Below, one piece after another: positions 25,213 to 35,162 of a stretch of 64,000 bases of DNA. The position numbers and the translations under genes were made by a program. The stretch is taken from NCBI RefSeq assembly GCF_009711135.1, contig NZ_WMIC01000014.1, positions 1 through 64,000 of the forward strand, in the 5' to 3' direction. The DNA is from Flavobacterium sp. LC2016-01 (lineage in GTDB: Bacteria; Bacteroidota; Bacteroidia; Flavobacteriales; Flavobacteriaceae). Numbering within the stretch: position 1 is the first letter of the stretch; each line of letters begins with the position of its first letter. The notes beneath the pieces were generated by a model. It was not told the DNA's origin and searched no databases. It worked only from the letters and a program-made list of their open reading frames with translations.

Positions 25213-26578
25213 AAATAAGCTGTCGGTCAACTCTACCCTGCTTTTTGCTTTTACGGTAGGACTTCTTATGGCAGGGTCTTTCCTCCTTTTTAGGAGTCAT
25301 ATGAAAGATCTTTATTTTGATAATCTTGAAGATCATGCCATGACAACGGCACTTTTTTATTTTGAAAAAGACGAGATAAAAGAAATCAACAGCGAACGTT
25401 ATCGTCAAATTGAAGTTCAGTACAATAAAATCAGTAACGAATCGATACGCGTTTACGATGCCAAAACAAAAAAACTTTATCTTCATGATAATACGGGCGT
25501 AAAACTTAGCGAACAGCATTTAAACGCTATCGTAAAAAACAAAATACTTCCTTTTACAATAAATGACAGGCAATTTGTTGGATTATTTTATAAAGATAAT
25601 CAAGGCGACTTTATAATAGTAGTTTCTGGAATTGACCGTGCTGGTAATCGTCAGTTGGAAGCATTGGGACTAATGTTTCTTCTTTTTTATCTGATTGGCA
25701 TTCCTTTAAATTACTTTCTAGGCACTTTTTTATCCAAACAAACTTTTCGCCCATTTGAAGAAGTTATTGCAAAAGTTAACACCATAACAACCGAAAATCT
25801 TCATTCGAGATTAGAAATTCCGCAAACGAGCGGCAAAGATGAAATAAAAGAATTGGCAACTACTTTTAATTATCTTTTGGAAAGACTTGAAAATGGCGTC
25901 ATGATTCAGAATAATTTCTTGAAGAATGCTTCACATGAATTAAAAACGCCTCTTACAATTATTATTGGCGACATCGAAGTATCATTGCAGCAACCGAGAA
26001 CAACTGAACAATATGAAGAAATTTTAAAAACTTTAAAAAAAGACACTTTACATCTAAAAGCTACTCTAGACGGACTTTTAGTTTTATCCGGACTTGAACT
26101 TTCTGAACCGCAGCAAATGGAAATTGTAAGGCTGGATGAAATTTTATGGAACGTTCTGGAAAAAAAAGCTATTGAATATCCAGAATCTAAAGTATCTGTA
26201 AACCTTGACGCAATTGCCGAAGAGGAAGATTTACTTTCGGTTTATGCTAACAAACATATGTTATTTATTGCTTTATACAATATTCTTGACAATGCAATAA
26301 AATTTTCAACACCTGCACAAGTTGACATTTTTGCTTTTTCAAATAAAGGAAAACTCGAAATCAAAATTTCAGATCAAGGACCTGGAATTTCTGACAAAGA
26401 CAAAGAATCTATTTTTGATCTGTTTTTCAGAAGCGACACTACACGCCATATTCAGGGGCAAGGTCTTGGGCTTTTTATAACGATTCAGATACTTAAACTT
26501 CATAACATCAATATAAAAGTAGATTCTGAAGTCAAAAAAGGGACTTCATTTATTTTGACATTTCCTCAAAAAAATTAA
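25202..26578 (+). CDS. HAMP-domain sensor histidine kinase
   Basis: A 458-residue inner-membrane kinase. Transmembrane helices at about 12-30 and 155-175 enclose a 120-residue periplasmic sensor domain. A HAMP segment follows (FRPFEEVIAKVNTITTENL), then HisKA with the phospho-acceptor His in NASHELKTPLT, and the ATPase domain with NILDNAIKF, SDQGPGI and GQGLGLFI. The start codon lies inside the end of the OmpR-family regulator gene, a standard two-component operon. The stimulus is unknown; the receptor downstream suggests nutrient or metal signals, which is inference. Confidence 0.93.
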   Translation: MNLKNKLSVNSTLLFAFTVGLLMAGSFLLFRSHMKDLYFDNLEDHAMTTALFYFEKDEIKEINSERYRQIEVQYNKISNESIRVYDAKTKKLYLHDNTGVKLSEQHLNAIVKNKILPFTINDRQFVGLFYKDNQGDFIIVVSGIDRAGNRQLEALGLMFLLFYLIGIPLNYFLGTFLSKQTFRPFEEVIAKVNTITTENLHSRLEIPQTSGKDEIKELATTFNYLLERLENGVMIQNNFLKNASHELKTPLTIIIGDIEVSLQQPRTTEQYEEILKTLKKDTLHLKATLDGLLVLSGLELSEPQQMEIVRLDEILWNVLEKKAIEYPESKVSVNLDAIAEEEDLLSVYANKHMLFIALYNILDNAIKFSTPAQVDIFAFSNKGKLEIKISDQGPGISDKDKESIFDLFFRSDTTRHIQGQGLGLFITIQILKLHNINIKVDSEVKKGTSFILTFPQKN

Positions 26579-26644
26579 AGTTTCCAGCTAAAAAACAATT
26601 TGCTAGTTTACTGATTCTTATCATTCGTAACATTGAATTAACAC

Positions 26645-26683
26645 TCTAATCTTTTTCTAATCTACTTTAAATACAACTCTAAT
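26645..26683 (+). promoter_or_regulatory. Phased TCTAAT repeats upstream of the TonB receptor gene
   Basis: TCTAAT occurs at 26645, 26656 and 26678 and a variant TTAAAT at 26667, so four elements stand at exact 11-base intervals. OmpR-family regulators bind head-to-tail half-sites with this spacing, and the gene for one lies 1.4 kb upstream. The site is 180 bases before the receptor ATG. Confidence 0.35.
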
Positions 26684-26862
26684 GTACTAATTTTTAGAAT
26701 TTTACACAAATCATTGATTTTAAAGCGCTAAAATGATTTTGATAAAACAACACGTTCTTGATCTTATGTTTCTGATGAAAATTTTTATGATTTTATGTTA
26801 ACAAAAGCGTTAAATCGGATCGAAACAAACTGAGTTTCTTTGTCAAATAAAAACTAAAAAAC

Positions 26863-29800
26863 ATGACAAAACTAAAACTCTTTTTTTCGGCTTTAATGCT
26901 CCTGCTAGCAGGAAACATTTTTGCCCAAATTACAACCTCATCCTTATCTGCAAAAGTTAATGATGGAACAAATCCGTTAATAAATGCGGAAGTCACTTTA
27001 ACACACTTACCAACGAATTCCGTTTATAAAGCGGTTACCGACAAACAAGGTAGATTTAGTTTCGAAAATTTAAATGCCGGCGGACCTTATGAGCTTGAAA
27101 TCAAAAGTCCAGATACAAAAGATTATTCTGATGCAAACATAAATTTAGCTCTTGGAGAAAATGATTTACCTGCAATTATAGTAGGAAAAGCAGATAACAA
27201 CGTTTTAGAAGAAGTAGTGATTACAAGTTCTAAACCTTCAGCTAAAAGCAATGGAACTAATATTAATGAAAAACAAGTAAACGGACTTCCATTAATCAAC
27301 AGAGGAATTCAAGATGTTACAAAACTTGTTCCTCAAAGTTCTAACAACTCTTTTGCCGGAACCAATTTTAGATACAACAACGTTACAATTGACGGTTCTA
27401 TAAATAATGACGCTATTGGTTTTAGTCCATCTTTAGGAGGGCAATCTGGAACTTCAGGCATGCCTGGAAGCAGTACACGATCTAACTCTATAAGTCTAGA
27501 TGCGATTCAGGATATTCAGGTTTATATTGCTCCTTATGATATTAAATTAGGTAACTTTTTAGGAGGAAGTGTAAATGCTGTTACCCGCAGCGGTACAAAT
27601 ACCGTAAGCGGATCTATTTACAGCTACGGAAGAAGCGCTGCAATTACTGGTCCAAATAATGCTGGTGATGGTTCTAAAATGCCAAGTGCTTTTGGTGATT
27701 ATCAAGTTGGTTTTAGAGTTGGACTTCCAATTATAAAAGACAAATTATTCTTTTTTACCAACATGGAATATGCTGAAAGAACAGATCCTTTGTTTTATAA
27801 CGCAGGACAAACTGATGCAAACGGAAAAGCAACATCTTTAATTGACAACGCAACAGCTGAACAAATCTCAAGTTTTGTTAAAACAAACTACGGATTTGAT
27901 CCAGGAACTTATGGCGCATACAACAACTTTGCAAAAAGCCAGAAATTTTTCAATAAATTAGATTGGAAAATTAATAACAAACACTCTCTTTCGTTAAGAA
28001 ACAATACGGTTATCTCTCAAGCTACGAATTTAGAGCGTGATGCAGCGAATTTCAGATTCTCTAGCATGGATTTCACTCAAAAAAACCAAGCAATTAGTAC
28101 TGTTTTAGAATTAAAAAGTCATTTCAATTCACAGTGGTCAAACTCGTTCATAGCAAGTTATTCGGCTATTAAAGATTATCGTGATCCAAAATCAAGCAAT
28201 ATCATGTTCCCCCAAACAGAAATTGGTTATAATGGTGGAACAATTTTCTTAGGAAATGATCGTGAAGCGACAGTTTTCAATATGAAGCAAAACACAACTG
28301 AAATTACTGATAACCTGACTTATAAAACAGGAAATCACACTTTGTTGTTTGGTACACATAACGAATTCTACGACATTAACTATGGTTTTGTAAATGCTCT
28401 TAACGGAAGAGTTTCTTATAAATCACTTGCTGATTTCTACAGTAAATTGCCTACTCGTGTTCGTGGAACTTATCCTTTTGACGGTTCTACTAGAGATCAA
28501 ATCTTTAATAATCCTTATGCGCAATTCAAAGTAAATCTTTATAGTTTTTATGCTCAGGATGAAATTAGAATTGGCAGTAAATTAAAAGTTACTCCGGGAG
28601 TTCGTGTTGATTATACTGATTTGCCAACTAAACCGAATTTAAGCCAGCAAGTTCAAAACTCTCCAGCTGATCCAAATTACGGAACAACATACACATACAC
28701 TCCTTTAAGCCAAATTAAAAACAACTTCTTTAGTACAGCACTAGTTTCGCCAAGAGTTGGTTTTACTTATAATGTAGACGAAGATAAAACGCTTGTTTTA
28801 AGAGGCGGTTCTGGAGTATTTACAGGCAGAATTCCGTTTGCATGGTTAGGATATGCGTATTATAATGATGGTGTAGGTTACGGAAGTTATGATAAAAACA
28901 ACCTTACTCCTGCTCAAGTTGCTGCTGCTGGTGATCCTTTGGCACAAAATGGATTAAACGGATATCATGACGCAACGCCAAAAGTACAAGCCGATTTAGT
29001 TGACAATAAATTTAAAATGCCTGCAGTTTTAAGAAATTCACTTGCTATTGACAAAATCATCGACGGTTATAAATTTACTACTGAAGGTATGTATACTAAA
29101 GTGATTCGCGATCTTGAGTTTCAACAAGTAAATAAAACAGATAATCCAACTTATTTCTCTTACGATACTAAACATGAAATGCCAATTTATGCTGCTAATA
29201 TAAATGCTGCGTTTTCAAATGCATATTTATTATCAAACACTAATAAAGGATACCGTTACAGCATTACAGAAATGGTTACAAAAACGTATGATTTTGGTTT
29301 AAATTTTATGGTTGCTTATACTTACGGAGATTCTAAAGACGTTACAAACGGAATTCGTAACTCTATGGAAAGTAACTTTCAAATGAATCAGTCGTTGACT
29401 CCAAATGATCCTCAATTGGCAACTTCAAATTTCAATATCAAACACAGAATTGTTTCGAATGTTGGATATGCAATGAAATTAGCTGATAATAATATTTTCT
29501 CTGCAAACGTGTATTTCAATGCACAATCAGGAAATCCATTCTCTTGGGGATTTGTAAACTCAACAATTGCAGGAACAGGACAAGCGGCAGGATTAGCTTA
29601 TATCTTTAAAGATGCAGCCGAAGCAGCGAAATATATTGGAGTAAGTAATGCTGGAGTTCCATCAGCTACAGCAGCACAACAAGTGGCAGATTACGAAGCT
29701 TTCATTAATGGAAATGATTATTTGAAAAGCAGAAGAGGAACATTCACGCAAAGAAATGGCGATACAACACCATGGAACATTCAGGCAGATTTGAAATTAA

Positions 29801-30078
29801 TGGATGAAATCAAAGTGGATAAAGTAGGTACTTTCCAAATTTCTTTCAGTGTAGCTAACATTGGTAATCTTATCAATAAAGATTGGGGAAGAAGTTATTT
29901 TGTTCCAAATACATACAATTCAACAGCTAATTTAGGATTGACAAAATCAGGAAATTTAGGTGGCGTTGCTACTGGCGATCCAACATATACTTTCCAAAAA
30001 CCTACTTCAGCACCTTATACTATAGATCAATTAGCCTCAAGATTCCAAGGACAATTTGGAGTTAGGTATTCGTTCTAA
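26863..30078 (+). CDS. TonB-dependent receptor with carboxypeptidase-like N-terminal domain
   Basis: A 1071-residue outer-membrane receptor. A signal peptide (MTKLKLFFSALMLLLAGNIFA) is followed by a CarboxypepD_reg-like beta sandwich at about 25-105, which resembles the OmpA-related TonB receptors of Bacteroidetes. The plug starts near residue 115 (LEEVVITSSKPSAKSNG) and contains INEKQVNGLPLINRG. The large beta barrel ends with GQFGVRYSF, whose terminal Phe is the outer-membrane insertion signal. No SusD partner lies next to it, so uptake of polysaccharide by a Sus-like pair is not supported. The two-component genes just upstream may regulate it. Confidence 0.92.
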   Translation: MTKLKLFFSALMLLLAGNIFAQITTSSLSAKVNDGTNPLINAEVTLTHLPTNSVYKAVTDKQGRFSFENLNAGGPYELEIKSPDTKDYSDANINLALGENDLPAIIVGKADNNVLEEVVITSSKPSAKSNGTNINEKQVNGLPLINRGIQDVTKLVPQSSNNSFAGTNFRYNNVTIDGSINNDAIGFSPSLGGQSGTSGMPGSSTRSNSISLDAIQDIQVYIAPYDIKLGNFLGGSVNAVTRSGTNTVSGSIYSYGRSAAITGPNNAGDGSKMPSAFGDYQVGFRVGLPIIKDKLFFFTNMEYAERTDPLFYNAGQTDANGKATSLIDNATAEQISSFVKTNYGFDPGTYGAYNNFAKSQKFFNKLDWKINNKHSLSLRNNTVISQATNLERDAANFRFSSMDFTQKNQAISTVLELKSHFNSQWSNSFIASYSAIKDYRDPKSSNIMFPQTEIGYNGGTIFLGNDREATVFNMKQNTTEITDNLTYKTGNHTLLFGTHNEFYDINYGFVNALNGRVSYKSLADFYSKLPTRVRGTYPFDGSTRDQIFNNPYAQFKVNLYSFYAQDEIRIGSKLKVTPGVRVDYTDLPTKPNLSQQVQNSPADPNYGTTYTYTPLSQIKNNFFSTALVSPRVGFTYNVDEDKTLVLRGGSGVFTGRIPFAWLGYAYYNDGVGYGSYDKNNLTPAQVAAAGDPLAQNGLNGYHDATPKVQADLVDNKFKMPAVLRNSLAIDKIIDGYKFTTEGMYTKVIRDLEFQQVNKTDNPTYFSYDTKHEMPIYAANINAAFSNAYLLSNTNKGYRYSITEMVTKTYDFGLNFMVAYTYGDSKDVTNGIRNSMESNFQMNQSLTPNDPQLATSNFNIKHRIVSNVGYAMKLADNNIFSANVYFNAQSGNPFSWGFVNSTIAGTGQAAGLAYIFKDAAEAAKYIGVSNAGVPSATAAQQVADYEAFINGNDYLKSRRGTFTQRNGDTTPWNIQADLKLMDEIKVDKVGTFQISFSVANIGNLINKDWGRSYFVPNTYNSTANLGLTKSGNLGGVATGDPTYTFQKPTSAPYTIDQLASRFQGQFGVRYSF

Positions 30079-30109
30079 AGATTGTGTTTTATATTTATTT
30101 TTTTTTATT

Positions 30110-30150
30110 GTTCCCGAGTTTTATGCGATAAAACTCGGGAACTTTGTTTT
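30110..30150. terminator. Bidirectional terminator between two convergent receptor genes
   Basis: GTTCCCGAGTTTTAT and ATAAAACTCGGGAAC form a perfect 15-bp stem with a three-base loop. T-rich DNA follows on the right and A-rich complement on the left, so it can stop both receptor transcripts. Confidence 0.8.
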
Positions 30151-30208
30151 TATTTCTAATAGAGAAAAGCAGAATAGAACTTCTTTGCCAGAAATATTTT
30201 CTCAAAAA

Positions 30209-32422
30209 CTACCAGCTGTATTTCAAAATCAATCTTGCATTAAACGGAGTTCCTGCTGTAAAATGAATTTCTTCAACTGGATCAGTTTCGTTGGCTAATC
30301 TAGATTCGGTCAGGAATTGGGTTTCTTTCCATTTTGTATTAAAAATGTTATCAATGTTTACTCCTATTGATACTTTTTTAATCTGATAATTTACTGAAAA
30401 ATCTGTGATGCAATATCCTTTAGCCACAACCGAATTATCTTCATTCGCCGGACGATCGCCTAAAAATCGTGTTCTCAAACTTCCTGAAAACCCTTTTAAA
30501 TCTTTTACCGAAAATCCGTTCATTAAAGTATGTATTGGAGCTAATGGCAAATAATCATTTCCTTTTGGTTCATCTAGTGATCTTGCGTGTGTGTAAGTGT
30601 AATCGGTATTCCAGAATAGCCAATTGGTCAATTGGTATCTAAAACCAAAATCAAAACCTTTTCTTTCGGTTTTTCCGCTTGGTTCAACGACAGCTTCGTC
30701 TCCAACATATACAAACTCCTGCGCCAGATATAAATACCAAATAGCCGAATTAACGATCATTCTTGGAAAAGGTTTCCAGTTTATTCCTAAATCTGCACCA
30801 TACGTTTCAGGAAGAATCTTTTCTCCTTTTTGAGCCACTACAACGCGCGTGTCGTTGCTGTGAAAACCTTTTCCTAATTTTAGAAAATACTGCAATTCAT
30901 CATTCTGTGTATATAAAAAATTCAGTTTCGGACTTACAATTGCTTTTGTCTGCGTTTGATTTGTGTAAGTTGATGCCAATTGATCTTCATATCCAAATTT
31001 GAAATAATCCAAACGCACACCTGAATTCACAAGCCATTTTCCAGACGTAAAATCAAAGCTGGTATAAGCAAAAAGATTCGTCTGATTGACGTTCCCTAAA
31101 CTTAAATAATCTAGAACCGTTTTTCTATTTAAAGTATGCGACAATTCTACATCTTTATTGTTATCATTTCGTAATCCCGCACCTAATTTAAAAAACCATT
31201 TTTCGTTTAGTTTTTGATCAAATTCAGACTGAAAACCTACAATAGTTCTATTTTCTTTCTGTTTAATCTGATCGCCGTTAATTGGATCATTTAGAAAAAA
31301 AGTAAAATTAGAATACAGTTCAAAATCATATTTGCTTAAATAAGCTGTGTTTTTAATCTTCGTATTTTCATCAATTTTCGCATCGTACTGCAAATTAAAA
31401 TTGGTTCTTCCTGTATTTCCGCCTTCGTTTGGATCAATTGCGCCATAATGAGAAATTGTTCCGTCGTTTACAGCACGATCCGGAATCTGTCCGCTTGCAT
31501 CCCACTGACTCTTAAAATGAGAAACCGACAAACCTAAATGATCTCCATTATTCATTTTAGCAGTATATTTCCCGAACAAATTAAATCGGTTAAAATTTTG
31601 AGGCGCATCAAAATAACCATCGGTCATCATATATTCTCCCGCAAAATAAGCCGACTGATTTTCTTTATTCAATAAATTAAATAGAGCAACGGTACGAAAG
31701 GTATCAAACTGTCCGCCTTCAAAAGAAATTGTACTGTTCTGCAGTGCGTTTTTAGTATTAAAACCTACATATCCAGCCGTTGTAAAATCGCCTTTATCAG
31801 CAAAATACGATCCTTTGTCAAAATCAATATTGTCAACTGTTTCTGGAATTACAAAATGAAGATCAGCATAACCTTGTCCGTGGGCATGCGATACCATATT
31901 TACAGGCATTCCGTCAACCGAAACGTTAATATCGGTTCCGTGATCGCAGTCAAAACCTCTTAGAAAAATTTGTTCTGCTTTTCCACCGCCCGCATGTTGT
32001 CCAATAAACAATCCCGGAACTTTTCGAAGTAAATCTTGAGAATTTGAAATAGGCTGAATTTCAAAATCTATTTTAGAAATTGTATTTAAGTATTTTAAAT
32101 TATTCGTAATTGTAACTTCTTCCAACAAAAAAGGCTTTTCTTCAAGGTGAATCGAAACTAAATCAACTGACGATAATTTTATTTTCTGTGTAATAAATCC
32201 TTGTTTAGAAACTTGAAGACTATCGCCGATTTTGGTTTCTTCTAAAGTAAATTTCCCATTTATATCAGTATGAGCGTGGGTTTTTGAAACCAAATTCCGA
32301 ATTAAAACATCTGATAAAGATTTTTCATCGGCATCTTTTACGATTCCATTTATAGACTGTGCTTCGGCATAAAAAGAAGAAATAAAAACTCCCAGGAAAA
32401 CTAATAATCGCATATAAAACAT
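30209..32422 (-). CDS. TonB-dependent receptor, possibly for a metal or small chelate
   Basis: A 737-residue outer-membrane receptor. A signal peptide (MFYMRLLVFLGVFISSFYAEA) is followed by a carboxypeptidase-like domain (INGIVKDADEKSLSDVLI) at about 22-105 and a plug around 110-250. The barrel ends NARLILKYSW. The plug contains unusual histidine-rich pieces, DCDHGTDINVSVDGMP and SHAHGQGYADLHF, a feature I associate with receptors near metal-related genes; the cargo is not proved. It is a single gene with its own terminator region, convergent with the larger receptor. Confidence 0.9.
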   Translation of the reverse strand: MFYMRLLVFLGVFISSFYAEAQSINGIVKDADEKSLSDVLIRNLVSKTHAHTDINGKFTLEETKIGDSLQVSKQGFITQKIKLSSVDLVSIHLEEKPFLLEEVTITNNLKYLNTISKIDFEIQPISNSQDLLRKVPGLFIGQHAGGGKAEQIFLRGFDCDHGTDINVSVDGMPVNMVSHAHGQGYADLHFVIPETVDNIDFDKGSYFADKGDFTTAGYVGFNTKNALQNSTISFEGGQFDTFRTVALFNLLNKENQSAYFAGEYMMTDGYFDAPQNFNRFNLFGKYTAKMNNGDHLGLSVSHFKSQWDASGQIPDRAVNDGTISHYGAIDPNEGGNTGRTNFNLQYDAKIDENTKIKNTAYLSKYDFELYSNFTFFLNDPINGDQIKQKENRTIVGFQSEFDQKLNEKWFFKLGAGLRNDNNKDVELSHTLNRKTVLDYLSLGNVNQTNLFAYTSFDFTSGKWLVNSGVRLDYFKFGYEDQLASTYTNQTQTKAIVSPKLNFLYTQNDELQYFLKLGKGFHSNDTRVVVAQKGEKILPETYGADLGINWKPFPRMIVNSAIWYLYLAQEFVYVGDEAVVEPSGKTERKGFDFGFRYQLTNWLFWNTDYTYTHARSLDEPKGNDYLPLAPIHTLMNGFSVKDLKGFSGSLRTRFLGDRPANEDNSVVAKGYCITDFSVNYQIKKVSIGVNIDNIFNTKWKETQFLTESRLANETDPVEEIHFTAGTPFNARLILKYSW

Positions 32423-32501
32423 TTAAAAGCTGCGAAAATAACCAATTCATAAAGAAATATAAACCTTAAATTACATTAAGTATCAGGAAAAGTATAGAAA
32501 C

Positions 32502-32545
32502 AAAAAAAATCCAAATCCCAATTTTAAAGTTGGAATTTGGATTTT
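32502..32545 (-). terminator. Terminator after the SIMPL-domain gene
   Basis: On the minus strand AAAATCCAAATTCC pairs with GGATTTGGATTTTT-like bases around a TTTAAA loop, ending in a T run, 30 bases after the stop codon at 32575. Confidence 0.65.
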
Positions 32546-32574
32546 GAAATATTCGGATTTGGATTTTAAAAATT

Positions 32575-33261
32575 TTAGTCCAAAATAAAACTTACACTAA
32601 CATTCGCTGTAATTTCGATTTCGCCAATTGCTAAAGTTTCGTTTGAAGCTCCTGCGCTATCCATAGCCATAGATTTCATAGCATACATTGGTTGCGGGTG
32701 GTAAACTTGTGAGTTATCAGAAATAACAAAAGCTTTTCCAACTTTTTGCCCCAAAACTGAAACATAATCCTCAGCTTTTGATTTAGCATCTTTCATTGCT
32801 AATTTTCTAGCTTCAATCTGTAATTGCGCTTCTTTTGAAGATTCAAAAGTTACTCGGTCAATTCGGTTTATTCCCTGTTGTACCAAACCTTCCATTAGTT
32901 CATCGTATTTTGATAAATCTTTTACGATAATTTCAACTGTTTGTGTCGCATTATAACTCGTTTTTTTCTTTTCGTAATCATACTGCGGATTCAAAGCCAC
33001 TTGTTTTGTTTTAAAATCAACTGCTGGAATATTCATTTTTTTAATGAATTTTAAAACAGCGTCCATTTTCTCGTCATTTTGCTTTTTGACGTCTTTAGCA
33101 TTATTCCCTTTTGTTTCAACCGTAGCCGAAATACAAACCTGATCAGGTGCTACTTTTACTTTTCCTTCCCCGTTAACATTGATTAGAGGTATTTGTTTGG
33201 TTTCCTGGCCGTAAGACATAGTCATAAACATGATTGTTAAAAATAATACTGCTTTTTTCAT
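32575..33261 (-). CDS. SIMPL-domain (DUF541) periplasmic protein
   Basis: A 228-residue exported protein with a clear signal peptide (MKKAVLFLTIMFMTMSYG) and one SIMPL/DUF541 domain. It shows the typical VNGEGKVKVAPDQVCIS near the start, then DFKTKQVALNPQYDYEKK and LQIEARKLAMKDAKSKAEDY. In relatives the domain forms oligomeric rings in the periplasm and has been linked to oxidative stress, but the activity is unknown. The rhomboid gene lies 52 bases upstream on the same strand and may be co-transcribed. Confidence 0.9.
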   Translation of the reverse strand: MKKAVLFLTIMFMTMSYGQETKQIPLINVNGEGKVKVAPDQVCISATVETKGNNAKDVKKQNDEKMDAVLKFIKKMNIPAVDFKTKQVALNPQYDYEKKKTSYNATQTVEIIVKDLSKYDELMEGLVQQGINRIDRVTFESSKEAQLQIEARKLAMKDAKSKAEDYVSVLGQKVGKAFVISDNSQVYHPQPMYAMKSMAMDSAGASNETLAIGEIEITANVSVSFILD

Positions 33262-33313
33262 TTTTGTTATATTTTAAATTATTGATAAGGGCATTTCAAA
33301 AGTTATGCCAGCC

Positions 33314-33952
33314 TTACAACTTTCCTAATTTAGCCATTCCAAAAAGTATAATAATTGGCACCAAAAGCAACACAACAATGAAAGTATGATCACTAATTAA
33401 TGAAGGCTGTTTGATCAAAGTGATCAAATACCCGCCTATGGCACCTCCAAAGTGTGCTGTGTGGCCAATATTATCATTTTTAGCTTTCATTCCATAAATA
33501 GAATATAATAAATACAAAATTCCGAAAATATAACCTTGAATTGGTATGACACCATATATCAGCAGCTCATTATTTGGTTCTAATAAAATTGAAGAATACA
33601 AAACGCCCATTACTGCTCCCGAAGCTCCAACGGCACGATAACTGTAATCGTTTTTATGGAACATCATCGTAAGAAGATTTCCAAAAACCAAACTTCCAAA
33701 ATAAATAAGAATAAACGAAAAAGCATGAAGGTTGTCTATAACAGTTGGCGCAAAAAAGTAAAGCGTCAGCATATTAAATATTAAATGCATCATATCGACA
33801 TGCAAAAAACCAGAAGAAAACATTCTTATTTGTTCTCCTGAACGAATACTTCCTACATGAAATTCGTATTTTCTAAAAAAAGAAAGATCATTAAAACCTT
33901 TGTAACTAACAACAACGTTCGCAACTATAATCCCTGCTAAAATAATATTCAT
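33314..33952 (-). CDS. Rhomboid family intramembrane serine protease
   Basis: A 212-residue polytopic protease that cuts substrates within the membrane. The catalytic Ser111 lies in GASGAVMG and the catalytic His167 in HTAHFGGAIGG. The oxyanion-hole His56 and Asn60 are found in HLIFN, giving a complete active site. Six or so membrane helices fill the remaining length, and the size equals the minimal bacterial rhomboid core. Its substrate is unknown. The next gene in the same direction is the SIMPL-domain gene. Confidence 0.93.
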   Translation of the reverse strand: MNIILAGIIVANVVVSYKGFNDLSFFRKYEFHVGSIRSGEQIRMFSSGFLHVDMMHLIFNMLTLYFFAPTVIDNLHAFSFILIYFGSLVFGNLLTMMFHKNDYSYRAVGASGAVMGVLYSSILLEPNNELLIYGVIPIQGYIFGILYLLYSIYGMKAKNDNIGHTAHFGGAIGGYLITLIKQPSLISDHTFIVVLLLVPIIILFGMAKLGKL

Positions 33953-34042
33953 AAAACTTATTTATTTTGAATTGTAAATATAGTTATTCTTAAACATATG
34001 TTAGGGTCAAAGCAAAATATCGTACGTTACCCATTTTTGATT

Positions 34043-34050
34043 TATATTTG
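34043..34050 (+). promoter_or_regulatory. Candidate -7 box for the acyltransferase gene
   Basis: TATATTTG is an exact TAnnTTTG match 13 bases before the ATG at 34064. No -33 element is evident at the right distance. Confidence 0.35.
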
Positions 34051-34063
34051 TAAAAAAAAATAA

Positions 34064-34936
34064 ATGCAGTTTCTTGTCTATATTTTAGCCTATCCATTTC
34101 TTTGGCTTATTTCTATTCTTCCTTTTCGAATATTTTACTGGCTTTCAGATTGTGTTTTCTTTCTGGTTTATTATGTTATTGGCTACCGCAGAAAAGTGGT
34201 TCGAGAGAATTTAGCACTTACTCTACCGCATTTAAGTGATGCCGAACGAAAAAATATCGAAAAGAAATTTTATCAGCATATGTGCGATATGTTTTTAGAG
34301 ATGATCAAAACCATGAGTATTTCTCCTGAAGAAATGGAAAGAAGATTTGTCATTACAAACATGGATCTTTTTCATGAATATGAAAAAAAAGGAAAAAGTG
34401 TGGTTCTGGTAGCTTCGCATTATGCAAGCTGGGAATGGCTTTTAACGCTTAATAAAAGAATGCTTTTTAATGGTGTTGGCGTTTATAAAAAAATTGCCAA
34501 TCCTTATTTTGATAAACTGGTTCGAAAAATCAGAGGAAAATATGATGCACAGCTGGTTGAAACCAAAAAAGCAATTCCACTCATGGCTCAAAACCAACGT
34601 GAAGGAATTTTAAGTCTTTACGGACTCGCAAGCGATCAGTCGCCAAAATTAGATCGAATTTTTCATTCGATGAAATTCATGGGAATTGAAGTTCCTGTAC
34701 ATACAGGTGCTGAAATGCTAGCTAAAAAATATGACTTAAGCGTTATTTTTATTAAAGTAATGAAAGTAGGCAGAGGATATTATGAAGCGACAATTGTACC
34801 GATTGCTGATAATCCGAAAGAATATGAAAATTTTGAAATTACTGAAATCTATTTAAGAGAAGTTGAGAAACAAATTCTCGAAGCACCAGAATATTATTTA
34901 TGGACACATAAAAGATGGAAACATCGCGTTCAATAG
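34064..34936 (+). CDS. Lysophospholipid/lipid A acyltransferase (LpxL/HtrB-like)
   Basis: A 290-residue membrane-associated acyltransferase of the LpxL/MsbB family, which transfers late acyl chains to lipid A. An N-terminal hydrophobic helix at about residues 5-42 anchors it to the inner membrane. The catalytic HxxxxE appears as SHYASWEWL, followed by YKKIANPYFDKLVRKIRG, SDQSP and the C-terminal YLWTHKRWKHR, all features of the family. In Bacteroidetes it may act on lipid A or ornithine-type lipids. It is a single gene closed by a terminator. Confidence 0.9.
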   Translation: MQFLVYILAYPFLWLISILPFRIFYWLSDCVFFLVYYVIGYRRKVVRENLALTLPHLSDAERKNIEKKFYQHMCDMFLEMIKTMSISPEEMERRFVITNMDLFHEYEKKGKSVVLVASHYASWEWLLTLNKRMLFNGVGVYKKIANPYFDKLVRKIRGKYDAQLVETKKAIPLMAQNQREGILSLYGLASDQSPKLDRIFHSMKFMGIEVPVHTGAEMLAKKYDLSVIFIKVMKVGRGYYEATIVPIADNPKEYENFEITEIYLREVEKQILEAPEYYLWTHKRWKHRVQ

Positions 34937-34957
34937 CAATTTCATAAAAATAATCAG

Positions 34958-34990
34958 AGTCCAAAAGTTTTTGCTTTTTGGACTTTTTTA
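34958..34990 (+). terminator. Terminator after the acyltransferase gene
   Basis: AGTCCAAAAG and CTTTTTGGACT pair around a short T-rich loop with a following T run, 22 bases after the stop codon. Confidence 0.75.
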
Positions 34991-35162
34991 TTTTATGAAA
35001 ATAGGACAAAACTGGAAAACTCAGTTTTAAAATACTTAGAACACTTTTTTGATGTGTTTTTGTAATGGTTTTTTTTTGCATTGGAACAAATACTAATTTA
35101 CACAAACAGTATACATTTGAAGGCACCAAAAATCTTCCAAAAACCAAAACAAATTAGTACTC

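Noticed and set aside
26863..32422. Polysaccharide utilisation locus
   Set aside because: Two TonB receptors are present but neither has a SusD-type partner, and no cluster of glycosidases surrounds them.
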